From: Betaproteobacteria bacterium
GTDB taxonomy: Bacteria > Pseudomonadota > Gammaproteobacteria > Burkholderiales > Burkholderiaceae_C
Direction of reading: 5' to 3'
DNA: 42,842 nucleotides
Assembly (NCBI GenBank): GCA_009919175.1
Contig: RGCL01000018.1
Coordinates: forward strand, 1-42,842
The notes under the pieces are model-generated. The model worked only from the letters and a program-made list of their open reading frames with translations. It had not been told where the DNA came from and did no database searches. Positions 9,521 to 17,618 of this stretch are shown piece by piece; positions within the stretch are counted from its first letter, which is position 1; the number at the start of each line of letters is the position of its first letter. The position numbers and the translations under genes were made by a program.

Positions 9521-9548
9521 CTTGAAAGCCCCTGTTTCGTCCACAAAT
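9521..9548 (+). promoter_or_regulatory. Sigma-32-type heat-shock promoter of grpE
   Basis: CTTGAAA (9521-9527), a 13-base spacer and CCACAAAT (9541-9548) match the sigma-32 pattern CTTGAAA-N13-CCCCATnT. Transcription would begin near 9555, which removes the in-frame ATG at 9547 and leaves ATG 9577 as the grpE start. The -35 element lies inside the palindrome GGGCTTGAAAGCCC (9518-9531). Confidence 0.7.
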
Positions 9549-9576
9549 GGCTTGCAGTTTGTCCATCTTCACGACC

Positions 9577-10140
9577 ATGTCAGATCCCCAAACCCCCTCA
9601 ACCCCACCCAACCAGCCCGCTGCGGATCAGGCTCAAGCCCAGGCAGCCAGTTCTGCTGCGCCCACTGAGCCCCAGACCGCCGAGCAATTGCAGGTCCGCC
9701 TGAGCGAGCTGCAAGCCCAGACCATTGACCTGGCCGACCAATACCTGCGCGCCAAAGCCGAAGCCGAGAACGCCCGTCGCCGTGCCGAGGAAGAAATCAG
9801 CAAAGCGCGCAAATTTGCGGTCGAGTCGTTTGCCGAAAGCCTGTTGCCCGTGGTCGATAGCCTCGAAGCCGGTCTGGCCATTGCCAACGCCACTTCCGAG
9901 CAATTGCGCGAAGGCTCAGAAGCCACGCTGCGCCAACTCGTGGCGGCCCTGGAGCGCAACAAGGTGCTGGCGATTGCCCCCCAGGCGGGCGATAAATTCG
10001 ATCCCCACCACCATCAGGCCATCTCCATGGTGCCCAGCGAGCAAGAGGCCAACACCGTGGTGGGCCTGCTCCAAAAAGGCTATTCCATTGCCGATCGCGT
10101 CCTGCGCCCTGCGCTGGTCACGGTTGCTGCCCCCAAGTGA
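9577..10140 (+). CDS. grpE: Nucleotide exchange factor GrpE
   Basis: Exchange factor that releases ADP from DnaK, 187 residues. It has a low-complexity Gln/Ala/Pro-rich N-terminal tail, a long helix/coiled-coil region ([21 protein letters not shown]), the [13 protein letters not shown] motif, and the C-terminal beta domain ending [17 protein letters not shown]. An in-frame ATG at 9547 would add ten residues, but ATG 9577 is preferred: MSDPQTP is a normal GrpE start and 9547 falls within the -10 box of the heat-shock promoter. The order grpE-dnaK-dnaJ is standard; no hrcA precedes it here. Confidence 0.95.
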   Translation: MSDPQTPSTPPNQPAADQAQAQAASSAAPTEPQTAEQLQVRLSELQAQTIDLADQYLRAKAEAENARRRAEEEISKARKFAVESFAESLLPVVDSLEAGLAIANATSEQLREGSEATLRQLVAALERNKVLAIAPQAGDKFDPHHHQAISMVPSEQEANTVVGLLQKGYSIADRVLRPALVTVAAPK

Positions 10141-10177
10141 TCCACCGGGTATCCCCCAGACATCCACCCGTCACTCA

Positions 10178-10205
10178 CTTGAAATCAACAGACTTATCCA
10201 CACCT
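10178..10205 (+). promoter_or_regulatory. Second sigma-32-type promoter, upstream of dnaK
   Basis: CTTGAAA (10178-10184), a 13-base spacer and CCACACCT (10198-10205), lying in the 114-base gap between grpE and dnaK. Spacer length and the T-CCACA core are the same as in the grpE promoter, which supports both calls. It would let dnaK-dnaJ be expressed above grpE during heat shock. Confidence 0.65.
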
Positions 10206-10254
10206 TTCCTTTCATCTATTCAGCATTCGGGCGAAGGCCCACAGGAGTTCAATC

Positions 10255-12186
10255 ATGGGAAAAATCATCGGCATTGACCTTGGCACCACCAATTCATGTG
10301 TGGCGGTCATGGAAGGCAACAACATCAAGGTGATCGAAAACGCCGAAGGCGCTCGCACCACCCCGTCCATCATTGCGTACCAAGAAGACGGCGAAATCCT
10401 GGTGGGTGCCTCGGCCAAGCGCCAAGCCGTCACCAACCCCAGGAACACGCTGTATGCGGTCAAGCGCCTGATCGGTCGCAAGTTCGAGGAAAAAGAAGTC
10501 CAAAAAGACATCGACCTCATGCCCTACTCGATTGCCAAGGCCGACAACGGTGACGCCTGGGTGGAAGTGCGCGGCCAAAAACTCGCTCCACCCCAGATCA
10601 GCGCGGAAGTCCTGCGCAAGATGAAGAAAACCGCAGAGGACTACCTCGGCGAGACCGTGACCGAGGCCGTGATCACCGTGCCGGCCTACTTCAACGATGC
10701 CCAGCGCCAGGCCACCAAGGACGCTGGCCGCATTGCAGGCCTGGATGTCAAGCGCATCATCAACGAGCCCACCGCGGCCGCCCTGGCCTTTGGCATGGAC
10801 AAGGCCGAAAAGGGCGACCGCAAGATTGCGGTCTATGACCTGGGTGGCGGCACGTTTGACGTCTCCATCATCGAAATCGCCGACGTGGACGGCGAGAAGC
10901 AGTTTGAAGTGCTCTCCACCAATGGCGACACCTTCCTGGGTGGCGAAGACTTTGACCAGCGCATCATCGACTTCATCATCAGCGAGTTCAAAAAAGAGCA
11001 AGGCGTGGACTTGTCCAAAGACGTTCTGGCCTTGCAACGCCTCAAGGAGTCCGCCGAGAAAGCCAAGATCGAGTTGTCCTCCTCCTCGTCCACCGACATC
11101 AACCTGCCCTACATCACGGCCGATGCCAGCGGTCCCAAACACCTCAACATCAAGCTCACGCGCGCCAAGCTCGAAAGCCTGGTCGAAGACCTCATCGAGC
11201 GCACGATTGCCCCTTGCCGCACCGCCATCAAAGACGCTGGCGTGAACGTGAGCGACATCGATGACGTGATCCTGGTGGGGGGCATGACCCGCATGCCCAA
11301 GGTGCAAGACCAGGTCAAGTCCTTCTTTGGCAAAGAGCCCCGCCGCGACGTCAACCCCGACGAAGCCGTGGCTGTGGGTGCTGCCATTCAGGGCCAGGTG
11401 CTCTCGGGCGACCGCAAAGATGTGCTGCTGCTTGACGTCACCCCGCTGTCGCTGGGCATCGAGACCCTGGGCGGTGTGATGACCAAGATGATCACCAAGA
11501 ACACCACCATCCCCACCAAGTTTGCTCAAACCTTCTCCACCGCCGACGACAACCAGCCTGCGGTGACCATCAAGGTCTTCCAGGGCGAACGCGAGATGGC
11601 CTCGGGCAACAAGCTCCTGGGCGAATTCAACCTCGAGGGCATTGCCCCCGCAGCCCGAGGCACGCCGCAGATCGAAGTGACCTTCGACATCGATGCCAAC
11701 GGCATCTTGCACGTCAGCGCCAAAGACAAGGCCACGGGCAAGGAAAACAAGATCACCATCAAGGCCAACTCGGGCTTGTCCGAAGACGAGATCCAAAAGA
11801 TGGTCAAGGATGCCGAGCTCAATGCCGCCGAGGACAAGAAAAAGCTCGAACTCGTCCAAGCCCGCAACCAGGCCGAAGCGGCTGTGCACAGCGTGAAAAA
11901 GAGCCTGGGCGAATACGGCGACAAGCTCGATGCCGGCGAGAAAGAAGCCATTGAAAAGGCCGTGGCCAAACTGGAAGAGACCCTCAAAGGCGAGGACAAG
12001 GATGCCCTGGACAAGGACACCGAGGCCTTGATGACGGCTTCGCAAAAACTGGGCGAAAAAGTCTATGCCGACATGCAAGCCAAGCAAGCCGCAGCAGGGC
12101 CTGCAGGTTCTGGTGGAGAATCAGGCGCTTCCAAGGCTGACGACAACGTGGTCGATGCCGAAGTCAAGGAAGTCAAGAAAGGCTAA
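10255..12186 (+). CDS. dnaK: Chaperone DnaK (Hsp70)
   Basis: ATP-dependent Hsp70 chaperone, 643 residues, full length. Nucleotide-binding-domain motifs are [13 protein letters not shown] at the N-terminus, [22 protein letters not shown], the phosphate-2 loop [11 protein letters not shown] and [10 protein letters not shown]. The linker [16 protein letters not shown] precedes the substrate-binding domain, and the C-terminal tail reads [15 protein letters not shown], the proteobacterial type. The ribosome-binding site AGGAG lies at 10243-10247. It is preceded by its own sigma-32-type promoter and followed by dnaJ after 12 bases; GrpE and DnaJ are its co-chaperones. Confidence 0.98.
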   Translation: MGKIIGIDLGTTNSCVAVMEGNNIKVIENAEGARTTPSIIAYQEDGEILVGASAKRQAVTNPRNTLYAVKRLIGRKFEEKEVQKDIDLMPYSIAKADNGDAWVEVRGQKLAPPQISAEVLRKMKKTAEDYLGETVTEAVITVPAYFNDAQRQATKDAGRIAGLDVKRIINEPTAAALAFGMDKAEKGDRKIAVYDLGGGTFDVSIIEIADVDGEKQFEVLSTNGDTFLGGEDFDQRIIDFIISEFKKEQGVDLSKDVLALQRLKESAEKAKIELSSSSSTDINLPYITADASGPKHLNIKLTRAKLESLVEDLIERTIAPCRTAIKDAGVNVSDIDDVILVGGMTRMPKVQDQVKSFFGKEPRRDVNPDEAVAVGAAIQGQVLSGDRKDVLLLDVTPLSLGIETLGGVMTKMITKNTTIPTKFAQTFSTADDNQPAVTIKVFQGEREMASGNKLLGEFNLEGIAPAARGTPQIEVTFDIDANGILHVSAKDKATGKENKITIKANSGLSEDEIQKMVKDAELNAAEDKKKLELVQARNQAEAAVHSVKKSLGEYGDKLDAGEKEAIEKAVAKLEETLKGEDKDALDKDTEALMTASQKLGEKVYADMQAKQAAAGPAGSGGESGASKADDNVVDAEVKEVKKG

Positions 12187-12198
12187 GGCGACTCGCCC

Positions 12199-13338
12199 AT
12201 GGCAAGCAAACGCGACTATTACGAAGTCCTGGGCGTTCCCAAAAACGCCTCGGATGACGAAATCAAAAAGGCCTATCGCAAACTTGCGATGAAGTACCAC
12301 CCTGACCGCAATCAGGGTGATGCTTCTGCCGAAACCAAATTCAAAGAGGTCAAGGAAGCCTACGAGATGCTCTCGGATGCCGAGAAGCGTCAGGCTTACG
12401 ACCAATTTGGTCACGCTGGCGTGGACCCCAACATGCGCGGTGGCGCTGGCGCGGCCGGTGGTTTTGGCGCGGGCGGTTTTGCAGACGCGTTTGGCGACAT
12501 CTTTGGTGACATCTTTGGCCAGGCCCGTCGCGGTGGCGGCGGTGGCCGTCAGGTCTATCGGGGCAACGACCTGAGCTACGCCATGGAAATCACGCTGGAA
12601 GAGGCCGCTGAGGGCAAGCTCTCCCAGATCCGCATCCCCAGCTGGGAATCCTGTTCGCCCTGTGGCGGCAGCGGCGCCAAGCCTGGCACCTCGGCTGAAA
12701 CCTGCTCCACCTGTCACGGCAGCGGTCAGGTGCAGTTGCGCCAGGGCTTTTTCAGCGTCCAGCAAACCTGCCCTCACTGCCGGGGCGCAGGCAAGGTGAT
12801 CAAGGATCCCTGCACCTCCTGCCACGGACAAGGCAAGGTGCGCAACCACAAGACCCTGGAAATCAACATCCCCGCTGGCATCGACGACGGCATGCGCATT
12901 CGCAGTGCTGGCAATGGCGAGCCTGGCCTCAATGGCGGCCCGGCGGGCGACTTGTTCATCGAGATCCGGCTCAAGAAGCACGAGGTCTTTGACCGCGATG
13001 GCGACGACTTGCATTGCGAGGTGTCCATCCCCATGACCACGGCGGCCTTGGGCGGCGAAGTGGAAGTCCCCACGCTCAAAGGCTCGGTCACCATCGACTT
13101 GCCCGAGGGCACGCAAAGCGGCAAGCAATTTCGTTTGCGCAGCCAAGGGGTCAAAGGGGTTCGCAGCGGCTCAACTGGCGACTTGTATTGCCACGTCAAG
13201 GTGGAAACGCCGGTCAAGCTCACCGAGCACCAGCGCAAGCTCCTCAAGGATCTTGACGACTCCTTGCGAAAAGGCGGACAGAAGCATTCGCCCAGCGACA
13301 AAGGCTGGACCGACCGCATCCGCGACTTCTTCAACTGA
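12199..13338 (+). CDS. dnaJ: Chaperone DnaJ (Hsp40)
   Basis: Type I J-protein, 379 residues, which delivers substrate to DnaK and stimulates its ATPase. The J domain spans about residues 1-70 with HPD at 34-36. A Gly/Phe-rich linker follows ([20 protein letters not shown]), then four zinc-binding CxxCxGxG-type repeats ([32 protein letters not shown]), then the C-terminal substrate-binding and dimerisation domains. All key elements are intact. It is 12 bases behind dnaK and surely shares its transcript. Confidence 0.98.
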   Translation: MASKRDYYEVLGVPKNASDDEIKKAYRKLAMKYHPDRNQGDASAETKFKEVKEAYEMLSDAEKRQAYDQFGHAGVDPNMRGGAGAAGGFGAGGFADAFGDIFGDIFGQARRGGGGGRQVYRGNDLSYAMEITLEEAAEGKLSQIRIPSWESCSPCGGSGAKPGTSAETCSTCHGSGQVQLRQGFFSVQQTCPHCRGAGKVIKDPCTSCHGQGKVRNHKTLEINIPAGIDDGMRIRSAGNGEPGLNGGPAGDLFIEIRLKKHEVFDRDGDDLHCEVSIPMTTAALGGEVEVPTLKGSVTIDLPEGTQSGKQFRLRSQGVKGVRSGSTGDLYCHVKVETPVKLTEHQRKLLKDLDDSLRKGGQKHSPSDKGWTDRIRDFFN

Positions 13339-13364
13339 GTTCACTCGCGCCGGGGCCTTGCACA

Positions 13365-13382
13365 CCCAGTCGCTACACTGGG
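13365..13382 (+). other. Inverted repeat between dnaJ and the beta-CASP gene
   Basis: CCCAGT (13365-13370), a six-base loop, then ACTGGG (13377-13382), ending four bases before the next ATG. It overlaps a TACACT hexamer (13374-13379) that could be the -10 box of the following gene. It could be a weak end structure for the dnaJ transcript (no T-tract) or a regulatory site. Confidence 0.35.
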
Positions 13383-13386
13383 CAAC

Positions 13387-14751
13387 ATGAGCGCCACCAT
13401 TCAATTCCTGGGCGCTGCGGGCACGGTCACGGGCTCGCGGCATTTGGTCACACTGGGGTCTGAGCGTTTGCTCATCGACTGCGGCCTCTTTCAGGGGCAC
13501 AAGGTCTTGCGGCTTCGCAACTGGGCGCAAGCGCCCTTTGCCGCCAAGGACATCCATGCCGTGCTGCTCACGCATGCCCACCTGGACCACAGCGGCTATT
13601 TGCCCTTGCTGATGCAGCAAGGCTTCGCGGGGCGTGTGCACACCTCCTCGGCCACGGCTGACTTGTGTGCCCTGCTCCTGCCCGACAGCGGCCACATCCA
13701 GGAAGAGGACGCAGCCTTTGCCAACCGCCATGGGTTTTCCAAACACCATCCCGCGCTGCCGCTCTACACCAAGGAACATGCCCTGCAAAGCCTCAAGCAG
13801 TTGCGGCCTCATCCCATGCACCAGGTCTTTGAACCCATGAAGGGGTGCCGTGCCCACTTCAGGCCGGCGGGGCACATCCTGGGGGCGAGCAGCATCCTGC
13901 TGGAGCTGGGGGGGCGCAAGGTGCTCTTCAGCGGCGACCTCGGACGCAGCCAGGATGCGCTGATGCATCCCCCTGAGCGTCCACCCGAGGCCAACACCGT
14001 GGTCATTGAATCCACCTATGGCGACCGCTTGCACGAGCCAGTGTCCATGGAAGTCGAGCTGGCCCAAGCTCTGCGGCGCGTGGCGGCGCGCGGCGGTGTG
14101 GCCGTGGTGCCCGTGTTTGCCGTTGGGCGAGCGCAGGCTGTGCTGCATGCCGTGGCCAACCTCAAGGCCAGCGATCAGATCCCGCGCAGCCTGCCGATTT
14201 TTTTGGACAGCCCCATGGCCATCAATGCCACAGACATGCTGTCCGCTCACCCCGAGGACCATCGCCTAGCTCCTTGGCAGGTGCGGGCGCTGGAAAACGT
14301 GGCCACCATGGTGCGCACGCCCGAACAATCCAAAGCTCTGGGGCGTCACCACGGCCCCATGGTCATCCTGGCAGCCAGCGGCATGGCCACAGGCGGGCGG
14401 GTGCTGCATCACCTGGGGCTCTACCTCAAGGACCATCGCAACATGGTCATCCTCACCGGCTTTCAGGCAGGGGGCACGCGGGGTGCGCGCCTGGCCGCTG
14501 GCGAAAAGACACTGCGCCTGCATGGGCAGGATGTGCCCGTCCATGCCGAGGTGGTCCAGCTCAACTCCGCCTCCGCCCACGCCGATGCCAATGAACTGGT
14601 GCAGTGGCTGGGGCAAATGCCCAGCCCACCCGACCAGGTCTATGTGGTGCATGGCGAACCCGCTGCAAGCGATGCGCTGCGCAGCCGCATCGAGCATGAA
14701 CTGGGGTGGCGTGCGGTGGTGCCAGAGCACCTGAGCACCTGGCCGGTGTAA
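13387..14751 (+). CDS. Beta-CASP metallo-beta-lactamase (RNA-processing nuclease family)
   Basis: A 454-residue zinc-dependent hydrolase of the CPSF/KH-less bacterial beta-CASP group, presumed RNA endo- or exonuclease. The metal-binding motif HAHLDH is at residues 63-68, after DCGLFQG; later motifs include FRPAGHILGASS, FSGDLGR, the ESTYGDR loop, LDSPMAINAT, ILAASGMATGGR and the C-terminal VVHGEPAAS. This set is typical of bacterial homologues of the 3'-end processing factor CPSF-73. The ATG at 13387 lacks a Shine-Dalgarno; TACACT lies seven bases upstream. It converges on the DUF1854 gene with only eight bases between the two stops. The RNA substrate is unknown. Confidence 0.9.
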   Translation: MSATIQFLGAAGTVTGSRHLVTLGSERLLIDCGLFQGHKVLRLRNWAQAPFAAKDIHAVLLTHAHLDHSGYLPLLMQQGFAGRVHTSSATADLCALLLPDSGHIQEEDAAFANRHGFSKHHPALPLYTKEHALQSLKQLRPHPMHQVFEPMKGCRAHFRPAGHILGASSILLELGGRKVLFSGDLGRSQDALMHPPERPPEANTVVIESTYGDRLHEPVSMEVELAQALRRVAARGGVAVVPVFAVGRAQAVLHAVANLKASDQIPRSLPIFLDSPMAINATDMLSAHPEDHRLAPWQVRALENVATMVRTPEQSKALGRHHGPMVILAASGMATGGRVLHHLGLYLKDHRNMVILTGFQAGGTRGARLAAGEKTLRLHGQDVPVHAEVVQLNSASAHADANELVQWLGQMPSPPDQVYVVHGEPAASDALRSRIEHELGWRAVVPEHLSTWPV

Positions 14752-14759
14752 GCCAGGGC

Positions 14760-15224
14760 TTATAAAAAGCGGTCGAGCAATTTGCGCGAGGCGCGATCGA
14801 GCTTGGAGAGGCTGCGAATCAGATACTGCACGCCATGCTTGTCGCTCACGATGAGCAAGTCACCGCTGATGCGGCGCACGTCTTCTTCGCCTTGCAAGAC
14901 AAAGGTGGATTCACCGCGATGGGTTTTGACCGTCCATTCGCAAGGCGTGACAAAACGGCTCACCGCGATCACGGCCTGGATCTCGGGCAGGAACTCTCGT
15001 TCGTTGACGGCCTCGCGAATGCGATGGGCGAGTTCCGCATCCAGTGCCTTCAAGTCATCGATCCAAGCCAGTTCATGGCCATCGGCATCCAGGATGGAGA
15101 TGAGCTGATCGGGCTGGGCAATGGGAAAGGCGCGCGCGACCGTCACCGGTTCATGGCGCTGGCCTTGGGCGTCGATGTAACACCAGCGACCCAGCTCGTT
15201 GCGCACCACAGTCCAGTCACTCAT
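14760..15224 (-). CDS. DUF1854 family protein, associated with cyanophycin genes
   Basis: A 154-residue protein matching what I recall of the DUF1854 family, whose members sit next to cyanophycin synthetase genes in Betaproteobacteria; its biochemical role is not known. No signal peptide or membrane segment is seen. The sequence begins MSDWTVVRNELGRWCYID, has a central HRIREAVNEREFLPEI segment and ends LSKLDRASRKLLDRFL. Its ATG (15224) lies inside the 3' end of the upstream ABC exporter gene, an eight-base overlap that points to translational coupling and joint action. It may be an accessory factor for the exporter or for cyanophycin handling; that is inference from position. Confidence 0.8.
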   Translation of the reverse strand: MSDWTVVRNELGRWCYIDAQGQRHEPVTVARAFPIAQPDQLISILDADGHELAWIDDLKALDAELAHRIREAVNEREFLPEIQAVIAVSRFVTPCEWTVKTHRGESTFVLQGEEDVRRISGDLLIVSDKHGVQYLIRSLSKLDRASRKLLDRFL

Positions 15225-17523
15225 GGCGGGCCTCCGATCTCACCTCGGCGTTCATTTGCGCATCGTGCATTTGCTGCTGGGCCTCGTGCAAGCGCCAGTA
15301 GGCACCCTGGCGTGTCAGCAATTCATCGTGCTGACCCTGTTCGACCACCTGGCCTTTTTCGAGCACCACCAGGCGGTCCGCCTGCCGCAGGGTGGACAGG
15401 CGGTGGGCGATGGCAATCGTGGTGCGCCCACGCACCAGGTTGTCCAATGCGCGCTGGATTTCCTGCTCGGTCTCGGTGTCCACCGACGAGGTGGCTTCGT
15501 CCAGGATGAGGATTTGCGGGTTGATGAGCAAAGCCCGCGCAATCGAAATGCGTTGACGCTCGCCGCCCGACAAACCCTGCCCGCGCTCACCCACCAAGGA
15601 GTCGTAACCCTGGGGCAGGCGCAAGATGAATTCGTGGGCATGGGCCGCGCGCGCAGCGGCAATGATCTCCTCGCGCGTGGCCCCTGGTTTGCCGTAGGCG
15701 ATGTTGTCGGCAATCGTGCCGAAAAACAAAAACGGCTCTTGCAACACCAAGCCAATGTGGCTGCGGTATTCGGCCAGACGCAACTCGCGGATGTCGACGT
15801 TGTCGACCAGGATGCGCCCCTCGGTGACATCGTGGAAGCGGCAGATGAGGTTGACCAGCGTGCTCTTGCCCGAGCCGCTTGCGCCCACCAGACCAATCAT
15901 CTCGCCGGGTGCGATGTCCAGACTCAGGTCACGGATGACTTGCCGGTTGCCGTAGCGAAAGCCCACTTGCTGCAACTGGATGTGACCCCGCACCTCGTTC
16001 ATGGGGGTGGGGTGATCGGATTCCGGGACACTGGAGGCGTGGTCGAGGATTTCAAAAATGCGCTTGGCGCCGGCAGCGGCCTTCTGGGTGTGCGAGACGA
16101 TGCGACTCATGGAGTCCAGGCGCGAGTAAAAGCGTCCGATGTAAGCCAAAAAGGCGGTCAACACCCCCACGGTGATCTTGCCGTGCGCCACCAGCCAAAT
16201 GCCAAAAGCCCACAACACCAGCAAACCGAATTCGGTCATCAGGGTCACGGTGGGCGAGAACAGCGACCACAGGCGATTGAGCCGGTCGTTGACTTGCAGG
16301 TTGTGCCAATTGGCTTGCTCGAAGCGACGGATTTCCCGCTCCTCCTGAGCAAAAGCCTTGACCACACGGATGCCCGAGATGGTGTCGGAGAGCACATTGG
16401 TGACCTCGGACCACACCCGGTCGATTTTTTCAAAGCCCACCCGCAAGCGATCGCGCACAGAGTGGATGAGCCAGCCGATGAAAGGCAAGGGCAGCAAGGT
16501 TACCAGAGCCAGCCAGGGATCGATGGTGAGCAAGATGATCGCCGTCATGGTGATCATGAGCACGTCGCTGGCGAACTCGAGCAGGTGCAAGGAGAGGAAC
16601 AGGCACAGCCGGTCGGTCTCGCTGCCCACACGGTTGATGAGGTCGCCCGTGCGCTTGCCACCGAAATAGGACATGGGCATGTGCATGAGGTGACGATAAG
16701 CCGTGTTGCGCAAGTCCGCGCCAATGCGCTCGGACACCAGCGCGAGGATGTAGGTGTGCGCCCAGCCCAGTCCCCAGGCCAGGATGGCCGCCGCCATGAG
16801 GCCGCCCAAATACTTGGCCACCAGCCAGGTGTCGATGGCCTGTCCGTTCTGGAAGGGGATGAGCACCTCATCCATGAGGGGCATGGTGAGGTAGGGCGGC
16901 ACCATGTTGGCGGCCGTGGCTGCCAGGGTCAGGCTAAAGCCCAGGATCAGGTTCTTGTGATAGGGCTTGGCAAAGCGCCACAAGCGGTAAAACGCCGCAC
17001 GCTGGTTGACGGGCTCTTCGTCGTTGCTGCAACGCTCACAGGCCTCATTGGCCTCGCTCAGGGCAGCCAGGCATTTGGGGCAATGCCAGCGCGCGATCTC
17101 GGACTTCACATCGGCCGATTCGTGCCGGCTAAGGTGGGCGAGCTGGGCGTGAAAGGTGTCGAGCCACAAGCGCGCCTCGGCCTGCAAACCCAATGTGGCG
17201 CGCCAGGCTGCCCGCCTTTGCTCGCCGTCAAAGACCTCCAGGAGCATGACACCGGCATGATCGCTGAGCTGGGCAGTCAACGCAGGGGTGAGTGCAATCG
17301 TTTCCCAAGGGGTGCTGTCCGAAGAAATTTTGGAATCCGCCGGACCAAAAATCAGCCGGGAAGCTGTCAAAATCAATACGCTTTGGGAGAAGTGCAAGTG
17401 CTGATCAAGATCCAGCTCGATCCAGGCCAGCACCTGCTCATGGTCTGGCAACTGTTGACCCAGTTGATGGCGCCACTTCACGGGCAATGCCCAACGGTCG
17501 CTTGCCAGCCAATCAGATTTCAT
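15217..17523 (-). CDS. ABC exporter with N-terminal PH-like domain and zinc ribbon, cyanophycin locus
   Basis: A 768-residue ABC exporter half-transporter, about 170-190 residues longer than the usual 580. The extra N-terminus has a soluble part with a PH/GRAM-like strand pattern (SVLILTASRLIFG, residues 48-60), then a four-cysteine zinc ribbon (Cys148, 151, 162, 165), before the six-helix membrane domain from about 190. The ATPase part has Walker A GASGSGKST, signature LSGGERQRISIARAL, Walker B ILILDEATSSVD and the H-loop AIAHRLSTL, so it should be active. It diverges from cphA' and overlaps the DUF1854 gene. I recall such transporters being listed as cyanophycin-associated; the substrate is unknown. 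The start is uncertain by a few codons, with no good Shine-Dalgarno. Confidence 0.88.
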   Translation of the reverse strand: MKSDWLASDRWALPVKWRHQLGQQLPDHEQVLAWIELDLDQHLHFSQSVLILTASRLIFGPADSKISSDSTPWETIALTPALTAQLSDHAGVMLLEVFDGEQRRAAWRATLGLQAEARLWLDTFHAQLAHLSRHESADVKSEIARWHCPKCLAALSEANEACERCSNDEEPVNQRAAFYRLWRFAKPYHKNLILGFSLTLAATAANMVPPYLTMPLMDEVLIPFQNGQAIDTWLVAKYLGGLMAAAILAWGLGWAHTYILALVSERIGADLRNTAYRHLMHMPMSYFGGKRTGDLINRVGSETDRLCLFLSLHLLEFASDVLMITMTAIILLTIDPWLALVTLLPLPFIGWLIHSVRDRLRVGFEKIDRVWSEVTNVLSDTISGIRVVKAFAQEEREIRRFEQANWHNLQVNDRLNRLWSLFSPTVTLMTEFGLLVLWAFGIWLVAHGKITVGVLTAFLAYIGRFYSRLDSMSRIVSHTQKAAAGAKRIFEILDHASSVPESDHPTPMNEVRGHIQLQQVGFRYGNRQVIRDLSLDIAPGEMIGLVGASGSGKSTLVNLICRFHDVTEGRILVDNVDIRELRLAEYRSHIGLVLQEPFLFFGTIADNIAYGKPGATREEIIAAARAAHAHEFILRLPQGYDSLVGERGQGLSGGERQRISIARALLINPQILILDEATSSVDTETEQEIQRALDNLVRGRTTIAIAHRLSTLRQADRLVVLEKGQVVEQGQHDELLTRQGAYWRLHEAQQQMHDAQMNAEVRSEARHE

Positions 17524-17571
17524 AAAGGGGTTTCAGCGTTGAATCGATACATCAGTAACGCGCGAATTGTA
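17523..17571 (-). promoter_or_regulatory. Candidate promoter and leader of the ABC exporter operon
   Basis: On the minus strand TACAAT (plus 17566-17571) is a good -10 hexamer; no convincing -35 is visible. Downstream, an ATG at 17552 opens a ten-codon frame (MYRFNAETPL) whose TGA (17522-17520) overlaps the exporter ATG as ATGA, the usual layout for translational coupling. The 95-base gap shared with cphA' must hold promoters for both directions. Confidence 0.35.
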
Positions 17572-17618
17572 GCCACCGCCTACTCTCTCACCCGAATGCC
17601 TGTTCACACACTCCAATC

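Noticed and set aside
9547-9576. In-frame upstream ATG for grpE at 9547
   Set aside because: It lies in the -10 element of the sigma-32 promoter and adds residues not typical of GrpE.
9414-9576. CIRCE/HrcA operator before grpE
   Set aside because: No TTAGCACTC-N9-GAGTGCTAA sequence is present; only sigma-32-type elements are seen.
13387-14751. Beta-CASP protein as part of the cyanophycin system
   Set aside because: It only converges on the DUF1854 gene and belongs to a family found widely without cyanophycin genes; position alone is not enough.
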